Source: Bacteroidales bacterium
GTDB lineage: Bacteria > Bacteroidota > Bacteroidia > Bacteroidales > UBA12481
NCBI GenBank assembly: GCA_023145515.1
Contig: JAGLDP010000102.1
Coordinates: 1-39,149 of the forward strand
Length of the DNA stretch: 39,149 nucleotides
Direction of reading: 5' to 3'
Position 1 is the first letter of the stretch; every line of letters starts with the position of its first letter. Both the position numbers and the translations under genes were made by a program. Positions 1 through 7,732 of the stretch are shown here, piece by piece. The notes below the pieces were generated by a model. It ran no database searches, was not told the DNA's origin, and saw only the letters and a list, made by a program, of their open reading frames with translations.

Positions 1-915
1 GCCCAAAACTAAATCCTTGACTGGCATTGTACTAAAAACTAAATCAGCTGAAAACAAACGTCTCTCTTGGTTAGCCTGATTCACAGCCCAAGCTCCGGTA
101 ATCTTACCTTCACTTTTATCTAATTGCACTACTTTATGACTCATGTGTATCTCAGCACCATCGTCAAGCACTGTATCCCGAACCTCCTGCCATAATTGTC
201 CCGGACCAAACTTAGGATACAAAAAGCGATCAATAAGACTAGTTTCCACTCCTTTTTGATCAATTGATCCATCCTTGGATACTATAGATTTAAAAGCATG
301 CCATATAGCCTTGGAAATAGATAAACCCTTGATTCTCTGAGCTCCCCATTCCGGTTTGATCTGACTACATGGAACACCCCACACTTTTTCTGTGTAATCT
401 TTGAAAAAGGTATTGTATAAAACCCGACCAAAACGATTAATGAAAAAATCTTCAAGACTTTTCTCCTGTCTAATTGGAAAAAGCCGTATCAGGATGTATG
501 AGATTCCGATACCAGCCATTCTAAATAAACCCAGATTAGATATTGTTCTACCATTCAAACGTACCGGGTAGTCAAAAAATCTTCTCAGGTAAAAAATTCT
601 TGATAAGCGATTTCGAACCAGCATGACCTTATCAGATTCATCAGGATCGACTTCTGATAACCCTCCCGTCAGATCCTGAAGTGGCAGGAATTTTAACCAC
701 CAATCCATAACACGATCCGATTTGGAGAAAAATCTATGTCCGCCGATATCCATTCGATTGCCTTTGTAGTTAACAGTTCTGGATATCCCTCCAACTACAT
801 CCGACTCTTCCAGAATAACTGGCATGTAATCAGTTCTTGAAAGCAATTCATAGGCTGCAGTGAGTCCTGCCGGACCCGCGCCAATAATCAGAGCTATTTT
901 TTTCTTATCCGACAT
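1..915 (-). CDS. NAD(P)/FAD-dependent oxidoreductase, 3'-truncated by window edge
   Basis: This gene is missing from the ORF track because its stop lies outside the window. Reading the minus strand from the ATG at 915 gives 305 uninterrupted codons. The N-terminus [17 protein letters not shown] has a GxGxxG dinucleotide-binding fold, followed by a GGISRTV stretch and MDIGGHRFF, the FAD-contact pattern of the amine oxidase / protoporphyrinogen oxidase / UDP-galactopyranose mutase-like superfamily. Bacteroidota carry such proteins, often near polysaccharide genes, and their substrate is generally unknown. A region near residue 180 ([13 protein letters not shown]) matches this group as I recall it. 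A well-spaced promoter sits just upstream, leaving almost no leader. The family is firm; the substrate is not known. Confidence 0.85.
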   Translation of the reverse strand, partial: MSDKKKIALIIGAGPAGLTAAYELLSRTDYMPVILEESDVVGGISRTVNYKGNRMDIGGHRFFSKSDRVMDWWLKFLPLQDLTGGLSEVDPDESDKVMLVRNRLSRIFYLRRFFDYPVRLNGRTISNLGLFRMAGIGISYILIRLFPIRQEKSLEDFFINRFGRVLYNTFFKDYTEKVWGVPCSQIKPEWGAQRIKGLSISKAIWHAFKSIVSKDGSIDQKGVETSLIDRFLYPKFGPGQLWQEVRDTVLDDGAEIHMSHKVVQLDKSEGKITGAWAVNQANQERRLFSADLVFSTMPVKDLVLG

Positions 916-923
916 AGGAGTCA

Positions 924-954
924 CAAAGATGGAAAAAGTAAATCTACCATCAAA
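924..954 (-). promoter_or_regulatory. Bacteroidota-type promoter for the FAD oxidoreductase
   Basis: On the minus strand TTTG (954-951) is followed after 19 bases by CATCTTTG (931-924), one mismatch from the -7 consensus TAnnTTTG and with near-ideal spacing. Transcription would start a few bases before the ATG at 915. The box overlaps the alternative upstream ATG (929) of mqnE. Confidence 0.55.
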
Positions 955-968
955 AGGCAGAATTTATC

Positions 969-976
969 TATTTTTG
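969..976 (+). promoter_or_regulatory. -7 box of the mqnE promoter
   Basis: TATTTTTG is an exact TAnnTTTG match placed 22 bases before the ATG at 998. I see no clear -33 TTTG. It supports the 998 start over the ATG at 929, which would lie upstream of the predicted transcript start. Confidence 0.4.
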
Positions 977-997
977 CCATTCAAGAAAATAGATATC

Positions 998-2086
998 ATG
1001 ACCGAAGAGATATTGAAAAGAATTGAAGAGAAGGTAGTTGCATCAAAAAGGATAAGTGATGATGACGCTCTTGCTCTTTTTGAAAGAGCTGAATTGGGGT
1101 TTTTAGGACGACTTGCCAGTATTTCCAGAACAAAAATTAATGGCAATAAAGTATATTTCAACAGGAACTTCCATCTTGAGCCAACTAATATTTGTGTTCA
1201 CAACTGCGTGTTCTGTTCATATCGAAGAAGAGTTAACCAGGAAGGTGCGTGGGAAATGGATAAAGCAGCTATTCTAAAAGAGATTGACAGATTTACAGAT
1301 CGAAATATCACTGAAGTCCACATTGTTGGTGGTGTTCATCCACAACGCGACTTAGAATACTATGCAGATATTTTGAGGACCATAAAAGCAAAACGCCCCG
1401 AGCTGCATATTAAAGCATTTACGGCTGTTGAGCTTGACTTCATGATACGTAAAAACAAAAAAAGCTTTAAAGAGGGTTTACTGATCCTGAAAGAGGCCGG
1501 ATTAGGATCCATACCAGGAGGAGGAGCCGAAATCTTTGACGAAGAACTTCGCAAACAACTTTGTCCAGATAAAACCGATACTAAAACCTGGCTTGAAATT
1601 CATCAAACTGCACATGAAATAGGTTTATCAACTAATGTTACTATTCTATATGGGCATATAGAAAGTTATCATCACCGGATAGACCACATGAAAAGGATTA
1701 GAAATCTTCAGGATAAAACTCATGGATTTCAGGTTTTCATACCTCTGAAATACAAACACATGAACAATGCTCTCTCTTCTATAGGTGAAGTTTCATCAAT
1801 TGAAGATCTCAAAAACTATGCTGTTTCAAGGTTATACCTCGATAATATTCCACATTTAAAGGCATACTGGCCAATGATAGGGAAAGATATGGCAGCTCTA
1901 TCTTTAGATTTTGGGGTGGATGATCTGGATGGAACTATTGACGACACTACAAAAATCTATTCCATGGCAGGAGCAAAAGATCAGAACCCATCATTCAACA
2001 CCAACAAGCTGGTCAAGCTAATCAAAGATGCTGGTCGCCAAGCGGTAGAACGCGACACTCTTTATAATACTATTAAAGCCTATTAA
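998..2086 (+). CDS. mqnE: Aminofutalosine synthase (radical SAM), menaquinone biosynthesis
   Basis: MqnE adds an adenosyl radical to 3-[(1-carboxyvinyl)oxy]benzoate to give 6-amino-6-deoxyfutalosine, an early step of the futalosine route to menaquinone. The 362-residue protein has the radical-SAM cluster CVHNCVFC (Cys66, Cys70, Cys73), preceded by FHLEPTN, and the family stretch PGGGAEIFD, which separates MqnE from the related cyclase MqnC. Length fits the family. The track begins at 860 and an in-frame ATG at 929 has an AGGAG upstream, but 998 matches the homologue N-terminus as I recall it and leaves room for the divergent promoters. No other mqn gene is in the window. Confidence 0.93.
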   Translation: MTEEILKRIEEKVVASKRISDDDALALFERAELGFLGRLASISRTKINGNKVYFNRNFHLEPTNICVHNCVFCSYRRRVNQEGAWEMDKAAILKEIDRFTDRNITEVHIVGGVHPQRDLEYYADILRTIKAKRPELHIKAFTAVELDFMIRKNKKSFKEGLLILKEAGLGSIPGGGAEIFDEELRKQLCPDKTDTKTWLEIHQTAHEIGLSTNVTILYGHIESYHHRIDHMKRIRNLQDKTHGFQVFIPLKYKHMNNALSSIGEVSSIEDLKNYAVSRLYLDNIPHLKAYWPMIGKDMAALSLDFGVDDLDGTIDDTTKIYSMAGAKDQNPSFNTNKLVKLIKDAGRQAVERDTLYNTIKAY

Positions 2087-2095
2087 TCTATCTCT

Positions 2096-2114
2096 AAAGA
2101 TAATTTTATCTTTG
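2096..2114 (+). promoter_or_regulatory. -7 box TATCTTTG within an AAAGATAA/TTATCTTT palindrome
   Basis: TATCTTTG (2107-2114) is an exact -7 match 29 bases before the PASTA gene ATG. It forms one arm of a perfect 8-bp inverted repeat with a 2-base centre (2096-2113). This could be an operator or a weak AT-rich hairpin after mqnE. No -33 box is evident. Confidence 0.4.
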
Positions 2115-2143
2115 TTGAAGCGTTCATACAAAGCAAAAGGGTT

Positions 2144-3004
2144 ATGCCTAAAAAGAAAATATCATTCTGGCGGTTTCTTATCACTTGGGTTTTTTGGAAA
2201 AATTTCCTGATAGCCTCTGCTATTACTTTTGGATTAATCCTGGCAATTCAGCTTAGCCTGAATATTTATACCGGACATGGAAAAGAGATTCAGGTTCCAA
2301 ATTTCACAGGATTTACTCTGCAGGAAGTTGATCAGCTGTGCTTAGAAAAAGAACTCACCTGGCTGGTTCAAGATAGTATCTATGTAAAAGATCAGCCCGG
2401 AGGATCTGTTCTGGATCAATACCCTGCAGCAGGATTCATTGTCAAGAAAAACCGAAAAATCTTTCTAACAACAAACTGCTGGTATCCTGAAATGACACTC
2501 ATGCCAAAAGCCTTCGACATGTCTTATCGCCAGGCAAAACGAGTACTGGAAAGCCAGAGTTTCTTTATTGACAGCATTGAATACGAGCCCTATTTTGCCA
2601 GAACCTACGTTTTAAACCAGAAGTATCAAGGAGAAATCATCGAACAGGGAACTCCCATCGAGAAAGGATCTGGTATTGTTTTGGTTCTGGGACAAGGACT
2701 AAGTAATGAAACAGATTTTATTCCCGAGCTTACTCTCATGACGCATGATTCTGCAGCATCCTTATTATTAGACCTCCATTTCAACATTGGTGCTGTTGTT
2801 TTTGACGACAGTATTCTAAGTGCAGAAGACAGCATGAATGCACTGATTTACAAACAGTTTCCAGACCACAACAGCACCAAGGCACAATTAGGATCGCCAA
2901 TTGATATCTGGTTAAGCCTTGATTCATTAAAGCTATTTATGACTGACTCAAGTCTTTTTATGCTGGATTCATTGAAGACTGATGAAATTATCCCTTTGAA
3001 TTAA
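2144..3004 (+). CDS. Stand-alone PASTA-domain membrane protein (no kinase)
   Basis: The protein has a short basic cytoplasmic N-terminus, one membrane anchor at about residues 17-40 (FLIASAITFGLILAIQLSL), then three successive PASTA-like repeats at roughly 47-110, 115-185 and 190-262, and a Ser/Asp-rich tail. PASTA domains bind peptidoglycan stem peptides or muropeptides in Ser/Thr kinases and PBPs. Here there is neither a kinase nor a transpeptidase domain, so it is probably an envelope-anchored binding or scaffold protein. It lies 57 bp after mqnE with its own -7 box and is 6 bp upstream of a T9SS cargo gene; ddl is in the same run, consistent with a cell-wall role (inference). Confidence 0.85.
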   Translation: MPKKKISFWRFLITWVFWKNFLIASAITFGLILAIQLSLNIYTGHGKEIQVPNFTGFTLQEVDQLCLEKELTWLVQDSIYVKDQPGGSVLDQYPAAGFIVKKNRKIFLTTNCWYPEMTLMPKAFDMSYRQAKRVLESQSFFIDSIEYEPYFARTYVLNQKYQGEIIEQGTPIEKGSGIVLVLGQGLSNETDFIPELTLMTHDSAASLLLDLHFNIGAVVFDDSILSAEDSMNALIYKQFPDHNSTKAQLGSPIDIWLSLDSLKLFMTDSSLFMLDSLKTDEIIPLN

Positions 3005-3010
3005 ACCGAT

Positions 3011-4858
3011 ATGAGTATAAAAAAAGTCACCCTTTTCTTTTTAATCAGTTTTTGGGTAGCCCTCACCGGATTCTCTCAAGAGAAATTAAGCTCGGTATTG
3101 CGCAATCCTGATCAAAAAGGAATCATTCAAGTCTTAAAAACAGGATTCTCCGATCTGGAGCTACCTTTTGTTGATGATTTCTCAACAGACAACACCTACC
3201 CAGATCAGGAAAAATGGATTAACTCATTTGCCTATATCAATAATAATTTTGGGATAAACTCTCCGGGAATAGGCGTTGCCACACTCGATGCACTAGATTC
3301 ACTTGGTGCAATTTATGATCATGCTAATATTAATAGCTTTCAGGCTGATTATCTAACATCCAAGCCGATTAATCTGGATATTGGAGGAGACACCACACTA
3401 TATCTCAGTTTTTACTACCAAGCTCAGGGACTTGGAGATGCTCCTGAGGCCAGAGATTCATTAATTCTGGAGTTTTTTACCCCTGTTGATAACAAATGGC
3501 TATGGATATGGGGCTCAGCCGGATCAGAATCAGAAGAATTCAAGCAGGTGATGATTCCAGTCAGAGGAGCTATTTTTCTAAAAGCTGGATTTCAATTCCG
3601 GTTCAGAAACCTGGCCTCCCTGGCTAATGCCTTTGAACCCAGCCTGATTGCCAATGCAGATCATTGGCACTTAGATTATATTTATCTCAACAAGAACAGG
3701 CATTATCAGGATACTATTGTAAATGACCTGAGTCTTAAAAGAGGAACCGGCTCTCTCTTGCTTAACTACTCTGCTTTGCCATGGGAACATTTCAAACAAG
3801 CAGGACTAAATGAGGTGAAAACGATTTTTCCTCTTCATCTTCAAAACCTATCTTCAAGCAAAAAATACTATGAACCTGTATTCAAAATAGTTGATGAATT
3901 TGGAAGCAGTCAGGGTTTTGAAAAAATACTGGAAGCAGATGAAGTGCGAGGATTACAGGAGCTACAATATGATGCCACTTTTAATTATGGCTTCACTTCA
4001 GATGCTACAGATTCTGCACGATTTACGATAGAATTAGATCTGAACCCTACTGAAGATGACCTTATTCCCACAAATACTAAAATAAAATATACTCAGGAGT
4101 TTTCAAACTATTATGCCTATGATGACGGAAGTGCTGAAGCAGGTTATGGATTAACCGGAGATGGTAGCAGTAACGGAATGGTAGCAGTTCAATTTCATAA
4201 TTTCAATCAAGGTGATTCATTAGTTGGCATATCTATTTTCTTCAATCGTAGCTTTGAAGATGCAAACAGAAAATACCTGAGATTAGCTGTATGGAATGAA
4301 ATTGACGGACAGCCAGGTGATCTGATCCACATCCAGGAGGGGGCCCGTGCAAGTTTGGATAATGGGTTCAACGGGTTTGATCTTTTCATGCTTGACACGG
4401 CCAGAGTTGTACCTGAAAACTATTATATCGGATGGCAACAAGTCACCAATGATTTCCTAAATGTCGGATTTGATAGAAATACTAATAATCAGGATAAGAC
4501 TTTCTATAAACTAACTCAATTATGGAAAAACACTTCTTATGAAGGCAGTATCATGGTGCGACCAGTTTTTGCCAATAAATCAAAAAAATCAGGTGTCAGA
4601 ACAGAATTCCCGGATCAGGCATTACCCGATTTTAATGTCTATCCAAATCCTGTTCTCAATCAACTCCATCTTGACTTCCCTGATGAGCTGTCTAATGCCA
4701 GCCTTACTATTATTGATATCAATGGCAGAGAAGTAATGAAAAAGAATAGAATCTCTCACCAAATTGACCTAAGCTCATTATCAGATGGCACCTTCTTTAT
4801 TATAGTTCAAAGTGGGCATCTAATTATTAGCAGAAAAATAATCAAGCTTTATGACTGA
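3011..4858 (+). CDS. T9SS type A sorting-domain protein, secreted, function unknown
   Basis: The 615-residue product starts with a signal peptide (cleavage likely after LTGFSQ) and ends in a T9SS type A sorting domain: FNVYPNPVLNQLHLDFP begins the about 75-residue module, with DINGREV and a terminal SRKIIKLYD. Such cargo crosses the inner membrane by Sec and the outer membrane by the type IX system. The body looks beta-rich (FVDDFSTDN near the mature N-terminus, YYAYDDGSAEAGYGL near the middle) with no catalytic motif that I recognise. It begins 6 bp after the PASTA gene and its last 8 bases overlap the start of the pseudouridine synthase, so the three are probably cotranscribed. Confidence 0.85.
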   Translation: MSIKKVTLFFLISFWVALTGFSQEKLSSVLRNPDQKGIIQVLKTGFSDLELPFVDDFSTDNTYPDQEKWINSFAYINNNFGINSPGIGVATLDALDSLGAIYDHANINSFQADYLTSKPINLDIGGDTTLYLSFYYQAQGLGDAPEARDSLILEFFTPVDNKWLWIWGSAGSESEEFKQVMIPVRGAIFLKAGFQFRFRNLASLANAFEPSLIANADHWHLDYIYLNKNRHYQDTIVNDLSLKRGTGSLLLNYSALPWEHFKQAGLNEVKTIFPLHLQNLSSSKKYYEPVFKIVDEFGSSQGFEKILEADEVRGLQELQYDATFNYGFTSDATDSARFTIELDLNPTEDDLIPTNTKIKYTQEFSNYYAYDDGSAEAGYGLTGDGSSNGMVAVQFHNFNQGDSLVGISIFFNRSFEDANRKYLRLAVWNEIDGQPGDLIHIQEGARASLDNGFNGFDLFMLDTARVVPENYYIGWQQVTNDFLNVGFDRNTNNQDKTFYKLTQLWKNTSYEGSIMVRPVFANKSKKSGVRTEFPDQALPDFNVYPNPVLNQLHLDFPDELSNASLTIIDINGREVMKKNRISHQIDLSSLSDGTFFIIVQSGHLIISRKIIKLYD

Positions 4859-5888
4859 ATCCCTTATTGATTCTGAAGAAACTGAAGAGCAGTCCGACCT
4901 GTTTGAGCACTTTAGATATGTAGCTGACAAGGGGCAAGGACTTCTTCGGGTAGATAAATTTCTACATCAGAAAATGGAGGCGACTTCAAGGTCAAAAATC
5001 CAGACAGCTGCAGACTCAGGGTGTGTCTTTGTTAATGAGAAACCAGTAAAATCAAATTACAAAGTTAAGCCTGATGATGTGATTGTGGTGAAACTCAGTT
5101 ATCCACGCAGAGAACTCGTACTCATTCCTGAAGATCTCCCCTTGAATATTGTCTATGAAGATGACCAGGTTATTGTGATTAATAAGCAGCCGGGAATGGT
5201 TGTTCATCCCGGACATGGAAATTACACCGGTACTCTTCTTAATGCACTTGCATGGTATTTCAAAGACCTCGAACTTTTTCAGGGAAAAGACACTCGGGCA
5301 GGATTAGTACATCGCATTGACAAAAACACTAGTGGACTACTGGTGGTTGCAAAAACTGATCATGCAAAAACTCACCTTGGAAAACAGTTCTTTGATAAAA
5401 CAACACATAGAATCTATCATGCTATAGTCTGGGGCAGACCAAAAGAAGAAGCAGGAACCATTGTTGGTAATATTGGTCGCAACCCTAAAGATCGCACAGT
5501 CATGTATGTTTTTAAAGATGAAAATCTTGGCAAACATGCTGTTACGCATTACAAGCTCCTTGAAGACTTTTCCTACCTCTCTCTGCTTGAGTGCAAATTA
5601 GAAACCGGACGAACACATCAGATTAGGATTCACATGAAATCTATTGGTCATCCTCTTTTCAATGACGGAGAATACGGCGGAGATATTATATTAAAAGGTA
5701 CAACCTTTACCAAATACAAGCAATTTGTTCAAAACTGCTTCAAGGTGCTGCCCAGACAAGCCCTTCACGCCAAAGAACTTGGATTTGAACACCCCACTAC
5801 TGGCAAATGGATGCTCTTTAAATCAGATACACCGGATGATATGTCTGAACTTATGCAAAAATGGCGTATTTATTTAGGCGGCAGGTAA
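4851..5888 (+). CDS. rluD: RluA-family (RluD-like) 23S rRNA pseudouridine synthase
   Basis: The enzyme isomerises specific uridines to pseudouridine; RluD-type members act on helix 69 of 23S rRNA. An S4 RNA-binding domain occupies about residues 32-90 (LLRVDKFLHQKM, VFVNEKPVK), and the catalytic core contains GLVHRIDKNTSGLLV with Asp157 as the expected catalytic residue, then GRTHQIRIHMKSIGHPL. At 345 residues it is normal for the family. It overlaps the upstream T9SS gene by 8 bp in another frame and lies 25 bp before ddl. The RluD symbol is by domain order; RluA/RluC paralogy cannot be excluded by reading alone. Confidence 0.92.
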   Translation: MTESLIDSEETEEQSDLFEHFRYVADKGQGLLRVDKFLHQKMEATSRSKIQTAADSGCVFVNEKPVKSNYKVKPDDVIVVKLSYPRRELVLIPEDLPLNIVYEDDQVIVINKQPGMVVHPGHGNYTGTLLNALAWYFKDLELFQGKDTRAGLVHRIDKNTSGLLVVAKTDHAKTHLGKQFFDKTTHRIYHAIVWGRPKEEAGTIVGNIGRNPKDRTVMYVFKDENLGKHAVTHYKLLEDFSYLSLLECKLETGRTHQIRIHMKSIGHPLFNDGEYGGDIILKGTTFTKYKQFVQNCFKVLPRQALHAKELGFEHPTTGKWMLFKSDTPDDMSELMQKWRIYLGGR

Positions 5889-5908
5889 CAATCAGACGCT
5901 TTTTTACG

Positions 5909-5916
5909 TAACTTTG
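5909..5916 (+). promoter_or_regulatory. -7 box overlapping the ddl start region
   Basis: TAACTTTG is an exact TAnnTTTG match preceded by a T-rich run. Its last three bases are the TTG used by the ORF track as the ddl start. If used, transcription would begin near 5922-5924, on the GTG at 5923. No -33 box is obvious. Confidence 0.35.
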
Positions 5917-6912
5917 GGTAAGGTGTCTATTGCAAAAAAACATATCGCAGTTCTTGCCGGTGGCTTTTCCTCTGAATACTCCATTTCTATTCAAAGTGCA
6001 AAAGAAATTCTTCGTACTCTCGACAAGAATAAGTATGATGCACTACTGGTTGAAATCAGCCATCAGGGATGGTTTGTCAGATCTGAAACCGGAGAGCAAT
6101 TGCCAATAAACAAAAATGATTTTTCCTATCAGGAGAATGGGACACCTAAATACTTCGATGCAGTTTATAATTCTATTCATGGAGATCCGGGTGAGAATGG
6201 AAAACTGCAGGCATATTTCGAACTATTAAATCAGGCTTTTACAGGTTGTGATTCTTTCTGTAGTAGCTTGACATTTAATAAATATGTATGCAACAGCCTA
6301 CTAAGAAATTATGGAATTGCCGTTGCAGATTCTATCAGACTCAGAAAAGGAGATAGCCTGAATGAGGAAGATATTATTCTGAAACTAAAACTTCCCTGCT
6401 TTGTAAAACCCAATAGCGGTGGATCAAGCTGCGGCATTTCAAGAGTGAATACTACGTCTCAATTAATTCCTGCTATTAATGTAGCACTTAATGAAGACCC
6501 TGAAGTTATAATTGAATCTTTGCTTCAGGGACGCGAACTGACCTGTGGATTGGTCAAAACCGGGGATGAAATCCTGGTACTACCCATTACTGAAATTGTT
6601 AGCAAAAAAGAGTTCTTTGATTACGAGGCAAAATACACTACTGGAGCAGCTGATGAAATCACACCTGCTGACATTCCAGAGAGTATAGCTACCGCTTGTG
6701 GAGATTTATCCAAACGGATATATCAAATCCTCGGCTGCAGAGGTCTGGTAAGAATAGATTACATTCTTACTGATGACCAATTGTGGTTTCTTGAGGTAAA
6801 TACCATTCCCGGAATGAGCAAAAACAGCATCGTTCCACAGCAAATCCAGGCAATGGGTAGCACCAACACTAAAGTATTCAACCTCATTCTTGAAGAAGTA
6901 TTGAAAGATTAA
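5914..6912 (+). CDS. ddl: D-alanine--D-alanine ligase
   Basis: Ddl joins two D-Ala with ATP to make the dipeptide used in peptidoglycan precursor synthesis. The N-terminus has HIAVLAGGFSSEYSISIQSA (pre-ATP-grasp domain), followed by IHGDPGENGKLQAYFELL, the glycine-rich ATP loop KPNSGGSSCGISRV and the metal-binding end WFLEVNTIPGMSKNSIVPQ. At 332 residues it is typical. There is no ATG near the N-terminus: the options are TTG at 5914 or GTG at 5923, and the latter sits where the transcript may begin. It follows the pseudouridine synthase by 25 bp and precedes a lipoprotein by 24 bp. Confidence 0.94.
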   Translation: MGKVSIAKKHIAVLAGGFSSEYSISIQSAKEILRTLDKNKYDALLVEISHQGWFVRSETGEQLPINKNDFSYQENGTPKYFDAVYNSIHGDPGENGKLQAYFELLNQAFTGCDSFCSSLTFNKYVCNSLLRNYGIAVADSIRLRKGDSLNEEDIILKLKLPCFVKPNSGGSSCGISRVNTTSQLIPAINVALNEDPEVIIESLLQGRELTCGLVKTGDEILVLPITEIVSKKEFFDYEAKYTTGAADEITPADIPESIATACGDLSKRIYQILGCRGLVRIDYILTDDQLWFLEVNTIPGMSKNSIVPQQIQAMGSTNTKVFNLILEEVLKD

Positions 6913-6936
6913 TCATCACTTAAATCCATATATACC

Positions 6937-7656
6937 ATGAAACGAAGGTTTATTACACTGGCCCTCGCCCTGGTAGTAGGAGGAGGTTTCCTTTCTTCCT
7001 GTCAAAAGGAAGAAGTATTGTCCAGCAAGAAGGAAGTTCTTTCCTTCATTTTTGAGGCCAGCAAAAATGTTGAACTGGACCAAAACATCTTAGGTATTAT
7101 CAGCGGAAATACAATTTCTGCTAACGTTCCGTTTGGAACGTCTATTTCAAATCTGATCCCTTCCATTGAAGTATCTCCTGATGCACAGTTGAACCCCATT
7201 GGGGGAATAGCAACTGATTTTTCCTCTCCGGTATCCTTTACCGTAACTGCTGAAGACGGCACTATTCAAGTCTTTACTACAAACATGGCGGTAGAAGCCG
7301 CACCTTACATCGGCACTTGGAGAAGTGGCACTATTGATTTCGGATTAGGTCTGATGCATGTTTCTGTATGCATCAGTGTCGAAGGAAATATTTGCATCGA
7401 ATTCCAGGAGATGTTAACTGGTGAGCTTAATTCTCACTCATTAAAAGGATCTTTTGATCCCTTAGCAAAACCAAACGCAGAAGTTGAATTAGACCAGACC
7501 CATCAGTGGGAAAGGAATCAATGGAGTGAAGCTGCAGACCAACGAACTGTTATGTACTATTTCAAGTCTAACATAAGTTCAACAATGCATTTTTACTACT
7601 GCTATTGTTATCCTATGCAAGAATGGGCTTTCGAGGTTGACCTGAATAAAATTTAG
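6937..7656 (+). CDS. DUF5018-like lipoprotein
   Basis: The N-terminus is a lipoprotein signal with lipobox LSSC (Cys22), followed by QKEE. Residues about 34-117 form a bacterial Ig-like module of the DUF5018 kind: FIFEASKN, GNTISANVPFGTSISNLIPSIEVSPDA, FSSPVSFTVTAEDG. In Bacteroidota these modules recur in surface lipoproteins. The C-terminal half (about 120-239) starts YIGTWRSG and is cysteine-containing (CISVEGNICIEF, YYCYCYP); I do not recognise it. It is probably anchored to the outer membrane, with binding partner unknown. It is the last gene of the forward block, followed by a clear terminator. Confidence 0.8.
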   Translation: MKRRFITLALALVVGGGFLSSCQKEEVLSSKKEVLSFIFEASKNVELDQNILGIISGNTISANVPFGTSISNLIPSIEVSPDAQLNPIGGIATDFSSPVSFTVTAEDGTIQVFTTNMAVEAAPYIGTWRSGTIDFGLGLMHVSVCISVEGNICIEFQEMLTGELNSHSLKGSFDPLAKPNAEVELDQTHQWERNQWSEAADQRTVMYYFKSNISSTMHFYYCYCYPMQEWAFEVDLNKI

Positions 7657-7695
7657 TTTTGAATAAGAAAACATACAGACTATCTTAATTTCCAG

Positions 7696-7724
7696 AAGCC
7701 GGACTCCTAATTGAAGTCCGGCTT
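7696..7724 (+). terminator. Rho-independent terminator after the DUF5018-like lipoprotein gene
   Basis: A perfect 10-bp stem (AAGCCGGACT / AGTCCGGCTT) with a 9-base loop is followed by TTTCTTTTTC on the plus strand. It lies between convergent genes. On the minus strand the hairpin lacks a good U-tract, so it mainly serves the forward transcript. Confidence 0.85.
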
Positions 7725-7732
7725 TTTCTTTT

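Noticed and set aside
860-997. N-terminal extension of mqnE in the ORF track, including an ATG at 929 with AGGAG upstream
   Set aside because: The extension overlaps the divergent oxidoreductase gene and its promoter, does not look like MqnE, and lies upstream of the -7 box at 969. The ATG at 929 remains a possible alternative.
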